From CBDCXE01 sp965223725 [NCBI: Nitrospinota bacterium] (lineage in GTDB: Bacteria; Nitrospinota_A; UBA7883), in contig CBDCXE010000003.1 of the NCBI GenBank assembly GCA_965223725.1, forward strand, positions 124,001 through 188,000: a DNA stretch of 64,000 nucleotides. Direction: 5' to 3'. A program made the position numbers and the translations under genes. Within the stretch, counting starts at the first letter, position 1, and the number at the start of each line of letters is the position of its first letter. Shown one piece after another: positions 1-9,537 of the stretch. The notes below the pieces were generated by a model. The model saw only the letters and a program-made list of their open reading frames with translations, ran no database searches and was not told the DNA's origin.

Positions 1-273
1 TGTGCTGACAGATTTTTCAACAGCGAACGCTTCGGCGGCGCGGATGATTTCCGGGTCGAATACCAGCTGGTCGATCAGTACTTGCCGCTTGGTCAGTTTG
101 AACGGCTGTATTTTCAGTTGCAGGCGGGTATTCAGCTCATCGATCACCCTTTGCGCCCGCCGCCGCAAAAACCATCGGACACCCGGGATCAGCATACTGC
201 CCAGCAGGGCCCATAGCGCAAGGGCGCATATGAGAACGAAAAGCCAAAATGGCAGGGTTACACCGTCTTCCAT
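1..273 (-). CDS. PlsB-like glycerol-3-phosphate acyltransferase, N-terminal fragment
   Basis: Ninety-one codons read leftward from an ATG at 273 and run off the window edge, so only the N-terminus is seen. It starts with a hydrophobic segment (about residues 7-30), followed by a basic stretch RRRAQRVIDELNTRLQ and then PFKLTKRQVLIDQL and VFDPEIIRAA. From memory these resemble the N-terminal region of PlsB-like phospholipid acyltransferases annotated in alphaproteobacteria. The catalytic HX4D and EGTRS blocks would lie outside the window, so the function is an inference. It would acylate glycerol-3-phosphate or lysophosphatidate at the inner membrane. Confidence 0.55.
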   Translation of the reverse strand, partial: MEDGVTLPFWLFVLICALALWALLGSMLIPGVRWFLRRRAQRVIDELNTRLQLKIQPFKLTKRQVLIDQLVFDPEIIRAAEAFAVEKSVST

Positions 274-515
274 ACTAAACCTTTCAGATCAGCTAATATT
301 ACCATAGTCGCATAACGCTGACGGGACAGATGGAACTGCCTGTACGGTTGACCCGGTTCGAAATTAACCGGCCCTTATAAGCCGCATATGTATCGAGCGA
401 ATATCGCAGGATCTCTGCATCCACAACTTTTGGTCTTCATAACTTTTCTCCTATTCCTAGTCATCCGCACTTTATTGCGCGTCAACCTGACAATACAAGG
501 GTTATTACCGCCAGT

Positions 516-530
516 AAATAGCAGGTGAGG
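516..530 (+). repeat. 15-bp direct repeat, copy 1
   Basis: The sequence AAATAGCAGGTGAGG occurs here and again, identically, at 762-776. The two copies bracket repeat copy A, so the segment between them may be an inserted or duplicated unit. This is an observation only; no transposase or other mobility gene is present. Confidence 0.6.
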
Positions 531-596
531 GTGGCGGAACGCCACTTTTGTCCCCGATGGGATAAGTGGAACTTCCTTTCTGTTTGTATGTCCATC
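531..596 (+). repeat. dispersed repeat with conserved hairpin, copy A
   Basis: This 66-bp element starts with GTGGCGgaaCGCCAC, a perfect 6-bp stem with a 3-nt loop, and ends in CTGTTTGTATGTCCATC. A diverged copy lies at 1716-1780, with the stem intact and a loop one base shorter. Preservation of the stem despite drift elsewhere suggests a REP- or MITE-like extragenic element. Confidence 0.6.
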
Positions 597-757
597 TCAA
601 TCGTCCTTTTCATACAGGACCGCAGGCAGTGGTGCAAGCCATGCTTCCTGCGCGTTACCAAATTGCATGCCGCATACGCGACAGCGTTACAAAAGTGTCG
701 TTCCGACACCTGCAGCGCTCGCTGCATTAAGTACGAGATTACAACAGAAAAAGTAGA

Positions 758-871
758 ATGCAAATAGCAGGTGAGGCATTTGAAGCATTTGGAGCATATG
801 AGGCATTTGGGGCAAAAGAAGCATCTGTGGAATCCATTTTCACCCGTTTTGGTATGCTTTTTGTTCTATAG
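758..871 (+). CDS. possible 37-residue peptide with EAF-type repeats
   Basis: An ATG at 758 opens a 37-codon frame that runs through the 9-bp tandem repeat and ends at TAG 869-871. The peptide contains six triplets of the form (E/G)-A-(F/Y/K/S), such as EAFEAFGAYEAF, then a hydrophobic tail ending GMLFVL. The start lacks a clear Shine-Dalgarno sequence. It may be a real small peptide or simply a repeat that happens to be open. Confidence 0.2.
   Translation: MQIAGEAFEAFGAYEAFGAKEASVESIFTRFGMLFVL
773..826 (+). repeat. tandem 9-bp repeat, six units
   Basis: Six contiguous 9-bp units of consensus GRRGCATTT can be read without gaps: 773-781, 782-790, 791-799, 800-808, 809-817 and 818-826. The unit length is a multiple of three, so it stays in frame within the small peptide frame at 758-871. 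Confidence 0.7.
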
Positions 872-990
872 CAGAAATATACTATACCAACGCGACAGCG
901 CCCCTGGTCTGCCTATGTCGCCTATGTTCCGGTAACCCGTTGTAATTATTAACCAACCATTTTATAGTATAGTAGCCAGAGAGAATTGTT

Positions 991-1734
991 ATGAACGATA
1001 AAAGAGCGGACACAGTCTGGAAGCAGACTGCGCAGGCGAAAAACTTCCTGGAAGGGACGAGGGGCGCCATACCCCTGGCCGCGGAACAGATCGACATGAT
1101 GTTGAAGCTGCTGGTCAAAACCCAACCGGAGCTGAAAGCGTTTATGGATATCGGTTGCGGGGACGGCATCCTGGGGGCCGCTGTCCAGGCGCGTTTTCCG
1201 GAATCGTCGGGTGTGTATATCGATTTCTCCGATACCATGCTCAATGCCGCCTGCGAACGACTGGAAGCCAGCGGGCGGGCGCATGAGATTATCAGCGCTG
1301 ATATAAAGGACCACCAGTGGATGGATAAGGTTTCGAAATTCGCTCCGTTCGACGCTGTCATTTCCGGATACGCCATCCACCACCAGACGACGGAACGGAA
1401 AAGAGAGATTTATGGCGAAATCCATGACTTGCTGAAGCCGGGCGGGATTTTTTTGAACATCGACAATGTTTCTTCGCCGACGGAGTGGTTGGCCAGGCTG
1501 TTCGAAGAGGATTTTGTCAACCGGTTGTATGACTACAACAAAAACCGTGGCGCCGGGAAGAGCCGGGAGGAGCTGTGGGACGAATGGTCCGGCAGGCGGG
1601 CCGAGGACCTGGAGGTGACCACACCCTTGGACATCCAGCTCGAGTGGCTGCGGGAAATAGGCTACGAAAACGTCGACTGCTATATAAAATATTACGAGCT
1701 GGTCATGTTCGGCGGGTGGCGAACGCCACTTTAA
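991..1734 (+). CDS. class I SAM-dependent methyltransferase
   Basis: The 247-residue protein has a Rossmann-type methyltransferase fold. Motif I is DIGCGDGILG near residue 53, an acidic strand-2 end follows (GVYIDFSDTML), and motif post-II/III is seen in the stretch around DAVISGYAIHH. A later LLKPGGIFLNID is typical of motif VI. The substrate cannot be read from the sequence. The start ATG at 991 follows a purine stretch GAGAG. The final codons overlap repeat copy B (1716-1780), so the C-terminal WRTPL is encoded by repeat sequence. It is probably monocistronic. Confidence 0.85.
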   Translation: MNDKRADTVWKQTAQAKNFLEGTRGAIPLAAEQIDMMLKLLVKTQPELKAFMDIGCGDGILGAAVQARFPESSGVYIDFSDTMLNAACERLEASGRAHEIISADIKDHQWMDKVSKFAPFDAVISGYAIHHQTTERKREIYGEIHDLLKPGGIFLNIDNVSSPTEWLARLFEEDFVNRLYDYNKNRGAGKSREELWDEWSGRRAEDLEVTTPLDIQLEWLREIGYENVDCYIKYYELVMFGGWRTPL

Positions 1735-1780
1735 GCCCTGACGGGAAAGTTGGAGCTGCTCTTCTGTTTGCATATCCATC
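1716..1780 (+). repeat. dispersed repeat with conserved hairpin, copy B
   Basis: This 65-bp element is the partner of 531-596. It has GTGGCGaaCGCCAC at its left end and CTGTTTGCATATCCATC at its right end. It overlaps the 3' end of the methyltransferase gene. It could act as a transcript end or mRNA-stabilising hairpin; no U-tract follows directly. Confidence 0.6.
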
Positions 1781-1955
1781 TTTGCTGGCCCTGTTATTCA
1801 TAAAAGAGCGCCTTACCACAGTTGAAATCATCCATTCATCTCAATTTATGGGCCATAAAGGGCCTTTTTCATGTTATTATGTACAGTAACTGCATGAAAA
1901 ATTGCAAATATCTGCTTTCAGGGAGATTAAGTACGCCGTGATCGGCGACATTGTC

Positions 1956-2038
1956 GCGAAAGTGGCGGAACTGGCAGACGCGCTGGATTTAGGATCCAGT
2001 GGGCAACCGTGGGGGTTCGAATCCCCCCTTTCGCACCA
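1956..2038 (+). tRNA. tRNA-Leu (anticodon UAG)
   Basis: The acceptor arms GCGAAAG and CTTTCGC pair perfectly, followed by an encoded ACCA. The anticodon loop carries TTTAGGA between the arms CTGGA and TCCAG, giving anticodon UAG, which reads CUA and other CUN leucine codons. A long class II variable arm and a T-loop GTTCGAATC are visible. It lies about 55 bp upstream of tig. Confidence 0.95.
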
Positions 2039-2092
2039 ACTATGATTCCAGGGCGCCATGATTGGCGTTTCGGTTTGTAAAGGAGAATTTTT

Positions 2093-3397
2093 TTGAAGAT
2101 TGAACTGCAGGATGTCGAGTCCTGTGTTAAGAAAATATCTATCGAAGTGCCTATAGAAACAATAAATGAAGAAAAATCCGCAGTATACGATGAACTAGCC
2201 AAAACAGTTGACATACCAGGGTTCCGTAAAGGCAAAATTCCGCGCAAGGTTCTGGAAAAGCGTATGTCCAAATCTGTTCTGGCGGAGTCGGCCCAGCGGC
2301 TGATGGACAAGGCGTATCGTGAAGCGATAGAGTCGAACAAACTGCAGCCGATCAGCGAGCCGAAAATAGACAACGTTACAATCGAAGAAGACGTTCCGCT
2401 CTCGTTCACCGCCACCATCGAGACGTTTCCTGAATTTGAAATCGGTGATATAACCGGCCTGGAGTTCGAGCGGAAGATTGCGCCGGTCACAGATGCGTCT
2501 GTGGACAATATCGTTAACGAAATGCGGGAACGGCATGCCCGGTTCGAGCCGGTGGACGACAGGGCGATCGAAGAGGATGACTATCCGCTGCTCGACTACA
2601 GCGCCACCAAAGATGGCGAAGAAGTCAGCATGCTGAAAGGCGAAAACAAGCAGGTGAACGTATCCAAAACCGATATGCTCAAAGGCTTCCATGAAAATGT
2701 TCTTGGGATGAAAAAGGGCGAGGAGAAAGAGTTCGACGCGCAATTGCCCAAGGAGTTCCCCGACCCGGAGCTGGCGGAGGCGAACATACATTTCAAGGTC
2801 AAGGTAAACGAAATAAAGAAAAAGGTATTGCCGGAGCCGGATGACGATTTCGCCAAGGAGACCTCGCAGTTCGAGACCATGGCCGAGTTGCGGGACGACC
2901 TGCGGCAAGGACTGGAAGAGCGAAACAACTCCATGGCGGACGAGGGCCTGCGCAACGAAATCATGAATACACTGATAGAAAAAAATCCTTTCGACCTGCC
3001 CCCTGGCATGATCGACAAGACCGCCGAGTCGATGGCGAAGCAGGCAGGCCAAAGGTTTGCGGCTGGTGGCGGCGATTTGGAAAACAGTGGGTTCGAGCTG
3101 GATAAAGTAAAAGAGGATATGCGCGATAACGCCATCAGAGAGATTAAGGAAGAGGCAATCATGGCCGAGTTCGCGAAGAAAGAAAACACCGATGTGTCTG
3201 AAGAGGACCTGGATAAAGAGATCGATACGCTAGCCAAAATGATGGGCCAGCCGATGGAAGAGACCCGCAATCAGCTGGCCAATTCCGGTGGTATCAACGG
3301 GCTGTATCATAAGGTGTTCAAGGACAAGGTATTTAACGAAATAAAAAATAAAGTGACGATAAAAGATCAAATAATAGAGGTAGTAGATGACAAATAA
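2093..3397 (+). CDS. tig: trigger factor, ribosome-bound chaperone and PPIase
   Basis: The 434-residue length matches the family. The N-terminal ribosome-binding domain has the signature GFRKGKIP at residues 43-50, which docks on ribosomal protein L23. A central FKBP-like domain (about 150-245) and a helical C-terminal cradle rich in K/E follow. Translation starts at TTG 2093, preceded by the strong Shine-Dalgarno AAGGAG at 2080-2085. It folds nascent chains in the cytosol. The 3' end overlaps clpP by 11 bp, so the two are probably co-translated in the classical tig-clpP-clpX-lon order. Confidence 0.97.
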   Translation: MKIELQDVESCVKKISIEVPIETINEEKSAVYDELAKTVDIPGFRKGKIPRKVLEKRMSKSVLAESAQRLMDKAYREAIESNKLQPISEPKIDNVTIEEDVPLSFTATIETFPEFEIGDITGLEFERKIAPVTDASVDNIVNEMRERHARFEPVDDRAIEEDDYPLLDYSATKDGEEVSMLKGENKQVNVSKTDMLKGFHENVLGMKKGEEKEFDAQLPKEFPDPELAEANIHFKVKVNEIKKKVLPEPDDDFAKETSQFETMAELRDDLRQGLEERNNSMADEGLRNEIMNTLIEKNPFDLPPGMIDKTAESMAKQAGQRFAAGGGDLENSGFELDKVKEDMRDNAIREIKEEAIMAEFAKKENTDVSEEDLDKEIDTLAKMMGQPMEETRNQLANSGGINGLYHKVFKDKVFNEIKNKVTIKDQIIEVVDDK

Positions 3398-4079
3398 ATA
3401 TGGACACCCATTTGACACGCAAAATAATGTTGAATTCGCTGACCCGGCGGCGATAAGGGCGCAGATGCTGGTGCCGATCGTCGTGGAGCAGACCAACCGG
3501 GGCGAGCGGTCATACGATATATACAGCCGGCTGTTGAAGGACAGGATCATATTCCTGGGCACGCCGATAGACGACTATATAGCCAACCTGATCATCGCGC
3601 AGCTGATCTTTCTGGAGGCGGACGACCCGGGCCAGGACGTGTTCCTGTATGTCAACAGCCCTGGCGGCATAGTCTCCTCCGGCCTGGCCATATACGACAC
3701 CATGCAATACATCAAGCCGGACATACAGACCATCTGCATAGGCCAGGCGGCTTCCATGGGCGCCGTGCTGCTGGCCGCTGGCGCCAAGGGCAAACGCCAC
3801 GCCCTGCCCAACAGCCGGGTGATGATCCATCAGCCCTCCGGCGGGTTCCAGGGGCAGGCGTCTGATATAGAGATCCAGTCGCGCGAGATCAGGAAACTGC
3901 GCGACCGTCTGGATAGCATACTGGCCAAACACACCGGCCAGACTACAGACAAAATATCGACAGATTCCGACCGCGACTTTTTCATGTCGGGTGAAGAGGC
4001 GATGGAGTATGGCCTGGTGGATGCGGTGATCGAGTCCCGCCCGGACCTGAAGAAAACAGACAACAGCGAGAAAGAGTGA
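3387..4079 (+). CDS. clpP: ATP-dependent Clp protease proteolytic subunit
   Basis: A 230-residue serine protease that forms the tetradecameric chamber of ClpXP. The catalytic triad is visible as Ser123 (GQAASMGA), His148 (MIHQPSGG) and Asp197 (DRDFFMS). The start at 3387 lies inside the end of tig. A second possible start is Met27, just before LVPIVVEQT, which is closer to the usual N-terminus; the extra 26 residues may be propeptide or reflect a later true start. clpX follows after 34 bp. Confidence 0.97.
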   Translation: MTNKYGHPFDTQNNVEFADPAAIRAQMLVPIVVEQTNRGERSYDIYSRLLKDRIIFLGTPIDDYIANLIIAQLIFLEADDPGQDVFLYVNSPGGIVSSGLAIYDTMQYIKPDIQTICIGQAASMGAVLLAAGAKGKRHALPNSRVMIHQPSGGFQGQASDIEIQSREIRKLRDRLDSILAKHTGQTTDKISTDSDRDFFMSGEEAMEYGLVDAVIESRPDLKKTDNSEKE

Positions 4080-4113
4080 CAATCATTCAAAAATAACAAG
4101 GTGAGGAATTAAC

Positions 4114-5364
4114 ATGGCGAAGAAAAGACCAGCGGACAGTCCCCAGTGCTCTTTCTGCGAAAAGGGCCAGGATGAAGTGGAAAAGCTGATTGCAGGATCC
4201 TCAGTATATATTTGCGATGAATGCATCGACCGGTGCAACGAAATCATACTGGAGGAATGGAACCAGAAAAAAGGCTTCTCCTCGCCGTCGTTGCCAAAGC
4301 CTCAGGAAATCTATGAAACCTTGAACGATTATGTGGTGGGGCAGAACCAGGCGAAAAAGGTTCTGTCGGTGGCGGTGTACAACCACTATAAACGGATCGA
4401 CGCCAACCTCAGCCCGGAGGATGTGGAACTGCAGAAAAGCAACGTGATGCTGATCGGCCCCACCGGCGCCGGCAAAACGCTGCTGGCCCAGACGCTGGCC
4501 AAGGTGCTGCAGGTTCCTTTTACTATCGTAGACGCCACCACGCTGACCGAAGCGGGCTATGTGGGCGAGGATGTGGAGAACATCATCCTGCGGCTTTGCC
4601 AGGCGGCTGATTACGATATAGAAAAAACCGAGCGCGGAATCATCTACATCGACGAGATAGACAAAATCTCGCGCAAAAGCGAAAACATGTCGATCACCCG
4701 CGATGTGTCGGGTGAGGGTGTGCAGCAGGCTCTGCTGAAAATCATCGAGGGCACCGTCGCCTCCGTGCCGCCCCAGGGCGGCCGCAAGCATCCGCATCAG
4801 GAGTTCATGCAGGTGGACACCTCCAACATCCTGTTCATATGTGGCGGCGCGTTCGTCAGGCTGGACAAGATTATTGAGCAGCGGATCGGCCGGAAGATGA
4901 TGGGTTTTGGCGCCAAGCTGAAAGATAAAAAGGATATCGCCATCGGCGAAGTGCTGGAGCAGGTCCGCCCGGAGGATCTGCTGAAGTTCGGATTAATACC
5001 AGAGTTTATCGGCCGGCTGCCTGTGGTGGCCACGTTGCAGGACCTGGACGAGGACTCCCTGATCAAGATATTGACCGAGCCGAAAAACGCGCTGGTCAAA
5101 CAGTTCTCCAAATTTTTCGATCTGGAACATGTGAACCTGAAATTCACCGACGGCGCCTTGCGCGCCATCGCCAAGGAAGCGGTCAAACGGAAAACCGGCG
5201 CCCGCGGCCTGCGCTCCATTCTGGAAGAGATCATGCTCGACCCGATGTATGAGCTGCCCAGCAAGCCGGAGATAACGGAATGTATAGTTAACGAAGACGT
5301 AATTTTAAACAGAGAGCAGCCATTGATGCTTTTCAAGCAAGAGGATACGAAACAGGCCAGCTGA
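4114..5364 (+). CDS. clpX: ClpX, AAA+ unfoldase of the ClpXP protease
   Basis: 416 residues. The N-terminal zinc-binding domain has Cys12, Cys15, Cys34 and Cys37. The AAA+ module shows Walker A GPTGAGKT (115-122), pore loop GYVGEDVE (149-156) and Walker B IIYIDEID with Asp180 and Glu181. A C-terminal [10 protein letters not shown] block belongs to the small lid domain. The loop that docks ClpP reads GFGAKL here. It unfolds tagged substrates and feeds them to ClpP, encoded just upstream. Confidence 0.97.
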   Translation: MAKKRPADSPQCSFCEKGQDEVEKLIAGSSVYICDECIDRCNEIILEEWNQKKGFSSPSLPKPQEIYETLNDYVVGQNQAKKVLSVAVYNHYKRIDANLSPEDVELQKSNVMLIGPTGAGKTLLAQTLAKVLQVPFTIVDATTLTEAGYVGEDVENIILRLCQAADYDIEKTERGIIYIDEIDKISRKSENMSITRDVSGEGVQQALLKIIEGTVASVPPQGGRKHPHQEFMQVDTSNILFICGGAFVRLDKIIEQRIGRKMMGFGAKLKDKKDIAIGEVLEQVRPEDLLKFGLIPEFIGRLPVVATLQDLDEDSLIKILTEPKNALVKQFSKFFDLEHVNLKFTDGALRAIAKEAVKRKTGARGLRSILEEIMLDPMYELPSKPEITECIVNEDVILNREQPLMLFKQEDTKQAS

Positions 5365-5468
5365 TAACCGGCCTGCACAACCGCCATATAACAGGCGGCA
5401 AGGGGCAAGTTGGCGCGCCTGCCGATATCCTTTCCGGATTTGGCTGATTGATATATTGGTAGATAAAA

Positions 5469-7922
5469 ATGAACGACAAAGCTGACTCCACACCTCCTTT
5501 CAACTGGGACAACCCGGTCCCCCTCCTTCCCCTTCGCGACATTGTTGTGTTCCCCGGCATGGTGACGCCGCTGTTCGTCGGGCGGGAGAAATCGGTAAGC
5601 GCCCTGGAAGACGCGTTCGAAGGCGCCAAATATATAATGCTGGCCGCCCAGAAGGACGCCGTGGTCAACGACCCGCCCACCGACGGAATCTACGAGGTGG
5701 GTTGTCTCTCTGTTATTTTGCAGATCCTCCGCCTGCCGGACGGCACTGTGAAGGCGCTGGTGGAGGGGCTGGAGCGCGCCTGCATCAAGGAGTACATGAA
5801 AAACGACGATTTTTTCAAGGTGCAGGTGGAGCGGATAGAATCGGAAGCCAGCTTTGACACGGAGATATCGACGCTGACCAAGGCCGCGCAGTCACTGTTC
5901 GACCGATACATGAAGCTCAACCCCGGCATCTCCAAAGAGATCGCCCACGGCCTGTCGATAATGGAAGATCCGGAATCTTTTTCCGACGCGGCGGCGGCGC
6001 ACCTGATCTCCGGCGCCAGCGAAAAACAGCAGATCCTCGAAGCGCTGAATGTGAAAAAGCGGCTGGAGCTGCTGATTGAAAAGATGCAGGAAGAGATGGA
6101 AGTGCTGAAAATCGAAAAGAAGGTCCGTGGCCGGGTCAAGAAGCAGATGGAGAAGACGCAACGCGATTACTATCTGACCGAGCAGATGAAAGCGATCCAG
6201 AAAGAGCTGGGCAGAACCGACGGCGAGAAGACCGAGTTCGAGGAGATTAACGATAAAATCGAAGCGGCTGGTATGCCTAAAGAGGTTAAGGACAAAGCGG
6301 TGAAAGAGCTGGCTCGATTGGAGCAGATGCCGCCGATGTCGGCCGAGGGCACGGTGGTCCGCAACTATCTGGACTGGCTGGTGGATGTGCCGTGGAAGAA
6401 GCGGACCAAGGACAAGCTGGATATCAAGATGGCCGCAAAGATCCTGGATGAGGACCACTACGGACTGGAGAAGGTGAAGGAGCGGATCCTGGAATACCTG
6501 TCCGTGCGCAAGCTGGTGAAAAAAATCAAAGGGCCGATCATCTGTTTCGTCGGCCCGCCGGGCGTGGGCAAAACCTCGCTGGGCAAATCGATCGCCCGGG
6601 CCATGGGGCGCAAGTTCGTCCGGTTCTCGCTGGGCGGTATCCGGGACGAGGCGGAGATCCGGGGCCATCGGCGCACATACATAGGCTCGCTGCCGGGCCG
6701 GATCATCCAGAGCATGAAAAAGGCGGGGACAAAAAACCCGGTGATCATGCTCGACGAGATCGACAAAGTATCGTCCGATTTCCGGGGTGACCCGTCGTCG
6801 GCGCTGCTCGAAGCGCTCGACCCGGAACAGAACACAGCGTTCAACGACCATTACCTGGAGGTGGACTACGACCTTTCGGAGGTGATGTTTATAACAACCG
6901 CCAACGTGTTGCACACCATCCCCCGTCCGTTGCAGGACCGGATGGAGATCATCAACATATCCGGGTACACAGACGATGAAAAAGCTTCTATTGCTCAAAA
7001 GTTTCTGCTACCAAAACAGCTGAAGGAAAACGGGCTGGATGAAAAGAGCGTGGCGCTTTCCGAAGAGATGCTGCAACTGATCATCAGCGGCTACACGAAG
7101 GAGGCGGGCGTCCGGAACCTGGAGAGAGAGCTGGCCCGGCTTTGCAGAAAAGTGGCGCGTAAAGTGGCGGAGAAATCTGGCAAGGGCAAATCGAAAAAAA
7201 CGAAGAAGACACAAGAAAAAGTCACCGATGAAAAAACGTTGGTCGAATACCTGGGCGAGATAAAATTCCGGTCGGACCAGAAGGAGAAAAAGAGCGGATC
7301 TGGCGTGGCCACCGGCCTGGCCTGGACCCAGTTCGGCGGCACGTTGCTGAAGATCGAGACGATCATCCTGGAAGGGAAGACCAAGTTTATCCTGACCGGC
7401 AAGCTGGGCGAAGTGATGAAGGAGTCGGCCCAGGCGGCGTTTTCATATATCCGGTCGCGGGCGAAGGATTTCGGGTTGAGCAAAGGGTTCCATAACAAGA
7501 TCGACATCCATATCCACATCCCGGAGGGCGCCATCCCGAAGGATGGTCCATCCGCAGGTATCACGCTGGCCACTTCCATCGTCTCGTCGCTGTTGAACAT
7601 CCCGGTGCGGCACGACCTGGCAATGACCGGCGAAATAACCTTGCGCGGTCAGGTGCTGCCGATTGGCGGGCTGAAGGAGAAGCTGTTGGCGGCGCATCGG
7701 GCGGGTGTCCGGCAGGTGCTTATCCCAAAAGAAAACGAGCGGGACATCAAGGAAATCCCGGACAACGTGAAAAAGGATTTAAAAATAACCCCTGTGGAGC
7801 ATCTGGATGAGGTGTTGAAACTGGCGCTGACCAAGTCGCCCTGGAAGAAGAACGGGCCCGGCTCCAAATCCACCACGAAACAAAAAAAACCGGAAACCGG
7901 TCACGATATCGTGCTGAATTAA
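5469..7922 (+). CDS. lon: Lon protease (LonA type)
   Basis: 817 residues. The N-terminal substrate-binding domain opens with [15 protein letters not shown], and a coiled-coil segment follows. The AAA+ domain has Walker A GPPGVGKT (362-369) and Walker [10 protein letters not shown]. The C-terminal protease domain has the Ser-Lys dyad Ser695 (DGPSAGI) and Lys738 (GGLKEK). Between AAA+ and protease lies a lysine-rich insert ([12 protein letters not shown]) that is more charged than usual. It degrades misfolded and regulatory proteins in the cytosol. It sits 104 bp after clpX and may have its own promoter. Confidence 0.97.
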   Translation: MNDKADSTPPFNWDNPVPLLPLRDIVVFPGMVTPLFVGREKSVSALEDAFEGAKYIMLAAQKDAVVNDPPTDGIYEVGCLSVILQILRLPDGTVKALVEGLERACIKEYMKNDDFFKVQVERIESEASFDTEISTLTKAAQSLFDRYMKLNPGISKEIAHGLSIMEDPESFSDAAAAHLISGASEKQQILEALNVKKRLELLIEKMQEEMEVLKIEKKVRGRVKKQMEKTQRDYYLTEQMKAIQKELGRTDGEKTEFEEINDKIEAAGMPKEVKDKAVKELARLEQMPPMSAEGTVVRNYLDWLVDVPWKKRTKDKLDIKMAAKILDEDHYGLEKVKERILEYLSVRKLVKKIKGPIICFVGPPGVGKTSLGKSIARAMGRKFVRFSLGGIRDEAEIRGHRRTYIGSLPGRIIQSMKKAGTKNPVIMLDEIDKVSSDFRGDPSSALLEALDPEQNTAFNDHYLEVDYDLSEVMFITTANVLHTIPRPLQDRMEIINISGYTDDEKASIAQKFLLPKQLKENGLDEKSVALSEEMLQLIISGYTKEAGVRNLERELARLCRKVARKVAEKSGKGKSKKTKKTQEKVTDEKTLVEYLGEIKFRSDQKEKKSGSGVATGLAWTQFGGTLLKIETIILEGKTKFILTGKLGEVMKESAQAAFSYIRSRAKDFGLSKGFHNKIDIHIHIPEGAIPKDGPSAGITLATSIVSSLLNIPVRHDLAMTGEITLRGQVLPIGGLKEKLLAAHRAGVRQVLIPKENERDIKEIPDNVKKDLKITPVEHLDEVLKLALTKSPWKKNGPGSKSTTKQKKPETGHDIVLN

Positions 7923-7962
7923 TCTATAATTAAATAATAGATACAAAATACAGGTAGTAACA

Positions 7963-9087
7963 ATGGAACCAGCATTTCCGAATCCAATAGGGACCTTGAT
8001 CCTTTTAGGGATTTTGATGTTTATAGTTTTTCGAGTTCTTTCCTCGCTCAGCCGGCAAGACGAGCAATCCACCGGCCCCAAAAGCAGCAAAGGAAAGATA
8101 CTTCCGTTTAGAAACAGGCAAGCGCCGCCCAATCCACCGACCATAGAGCTGATAAGTCACACTGGTCCGGAGGACCCGTTCGCCGATAAAAGCGACGCTA
8201 TGGAAGCGCACAAAATGCTGATAGAGAAAGGCGGGCTCAGCCGGATCGGTGACTTTAAAATAAAAGAGATACCAGGGTTTATCATACGTTCGTTCACCCA
8301 TCCGGACCAGTTCCTGCTGGGTGTGCTGTTTCGCGGTCCGGAAGACAGGGTGTGGGTCAACCTGGTCACCGAATATAAAGATGGGCGGGTGATCACCACC
8401 AGCTCCGCCGAGCGGGGTATGATTTCGCCTTCGAGGCCGTGGGGTATGCCGCTGTTCAACTTTCCTGACCTGTCGACAGACCAGCTCCTTCGTCGGCATA
8501 AGCTGGAGGTTCGGGGCAATGAGCAGAGCCCGGCCCTGCCGCCGGAAAAGTTCCCGGAATATTTTGCGGCAAACTATGCCAAACTAAGGGCGCATATAGA
8601 TGAAAAACAGACCTCGCTGAAGGAAGTTTCCGGCGGCGATCGGTCATACGCGCCTGTGCCGGTGGGTCTTCCGGCTAGTGATGAGCAAAGCGACGCCGCC
8701 ACCGAAGATGACCAATCGGGTGAAAACGAGCTGGCGCCGTCCCGCGCCCAACTGACGGAATGGCTGAACCTTATCTATGCGAAAATGAATATTCCTCCGA
8801 AGGATCGCTCCCGGTTCCGTCGTGGACTTGTCTGGATCGCTGAGCAGGCCAGCGGCGAATCGGTGATAGAAACAATAACTGATTATGCAGATGTTACCAT
8901 TGAAAGCACACCCACAGGCCAGCTGGTGATACGCACTTCCCAAGGCGCGGAGGATATAATTGAACCAGACGACCTGAAAGGGACCGCGTTGTTCGACAAG
9001 ATCAACTCATGCCTGCCTGAAGGTAGCCGGTTTACCAGGTTGCCGGTCGATAGCAAAGGCGTGGCGTTTTACAGCAGGGCGACATAG
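7963..9087 (+). CDS. membrane-anchored protein of unknown function
   Basis: 374 residues, not recognised. One N-terminal transmembrane helix (about residues 9-27) is followed by a basic, serine- and proline-rich linker. A soluble region of about 130 residues contains GFIIRSFTHPDQFLLGV and DRVWVNLVTEYKDGRVITTSS. A second acidic linker precedes a C-terminal segment with LNLIYAKMNIPPKDRSRFRRGL. The ATG at 7963 gives a sensible membrane anchor. The gene follows lon by 40 bp in the same direction and may be co-transcribed. Confidence 0.75.
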   Translation: MEPAFPNPIGTLILLGILMFIVFRVLSSLSRQDEQSTGPKSSKGKILPFRNRQAPPNPPTIELISHTGPEDPFADKSDAMEAHKMLIEKGGLSRIGDFKIKEIPGFIIRSFTHPDQFLLGVLFRGPEDRVWVNLVTEYKDGRVITTSSAERGMISPSRPWGMPLFNFPDLSTDQLLRRHKLEVRGNEQSPALPPEKFPEYFAANYAKLRAHIDEKQTSLKEVSGGDRSYAPVPVGLPASDEQSDAATEDDQSGENELAPSRAQLTEWLNLIYAKMNIPPKDRSRFRRGLVWIAEQASGESVIETITDYADVTIESTPTGQLVIRTSQGAEDIIEPDDLKGTALFDKINSCLPEGSRFTRLPVDSKGVAFYSRAT

Positions 9088-9098
9088 CCCCGCTGGTT

Positions 9099-9476
9099 TC
9101 ACAGCCCGTTGATCACGATATCCGCGAACTCCGATATTTTCTTGTCGTTTAGTCTCACACCGGAATTTATCATTATCGCGTCGTAGTATATATTGCCCCA
9201 ATCGCCCACCTCGCTGAACTGCGCCTCCAGGGCGCGGGATACGCTACGTTTTATTATCTCCGCAATATTCATCGGGGCCAGGTTTGGTGTGGCGGTGATA
9301 GATATTTTGTGATACTCCGGTGTGAAAACGATCTTTGTGAGCGAGGAGTTGAGCAGCTCCAGCTCCATTTTGATAATCTGTTTGCAGGCTTTCTCCATAT
9401 CTTTTGTCATTGGCGGGTCTAGCCTGGGCAACAGCACCATAATATATTTTAATTCGGATACAACAGAGAGACTCAT
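9099..9476 (-). CDS. conserved-looking protein of unknown function
   Basis: 125 residues, soluble, with no signal peptide and no motif I recognise. The sequence alternates helices and strands (MEKACKQIIKMELELLNSS, then KIVFTPEYHKISITATP). It starts about 60 bp from, and diverges from, thiD; the shared spacer is AT-rich and contains the 10-bp palindrome TACTATAGTA at 9492-9501. It ends 11 bp from the convergent 7963-9087 gene. Confidence 0.65.
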   Translation of the reverse strand: MSLSVVSELKYIMVLLPRLDPPMTKDMEKACKQIIKMELELLNSSLTKIVFTPEYHKISITATPNLAPMNIAEIIKRSVSRALEAQFSEVGDWGNIYYDAIMINSGVRLNDKKISEFADIVINGL

Positions 9477-9537
9477 TTCTTCCTTCTTTTATACTATAGT
9501 AATAGTGTAGACCTATGATACTTGGAAAATATAACAA

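Larger units (their letters stand above)
274..990. other. repeat-rich intergenic region
   Basis: About 700 bp with no convincing conventional gene between the leftward acyltransferase and the rightward methyltransferase. It holds copy A of a hairpin-bearing repeat (531-596), a 15-bp direct repeat (516-530 and 762-776) and a tandem 9-bp repeat (773-826). Overlapping frames on both strands at about 482-767 have no recognisable domain and are treated as chance. Confidence 0.5.

Noticed and set aside
949-1779. A 276-codon leftward open frame opposite the methyltransferase
   Set aside because: It is the antisense of a clear SAM methyltransferase, has no domain of its own and is rich in residues typical of shadow frames.
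1845-1875. GGCC-ataaag-GGCC followed by TTTTT as an intrinsic terminator
   Set aside because: The stem is only 4 bp, too weak to call a terminator with confidence.
1877-2059. A leftward open frame across the tRNA-Leu gene with a CERGDSNPHG-type sequence
   Set aside because: This is the well-known false protein produced by translating the antisense of tRNA-Leu genes.
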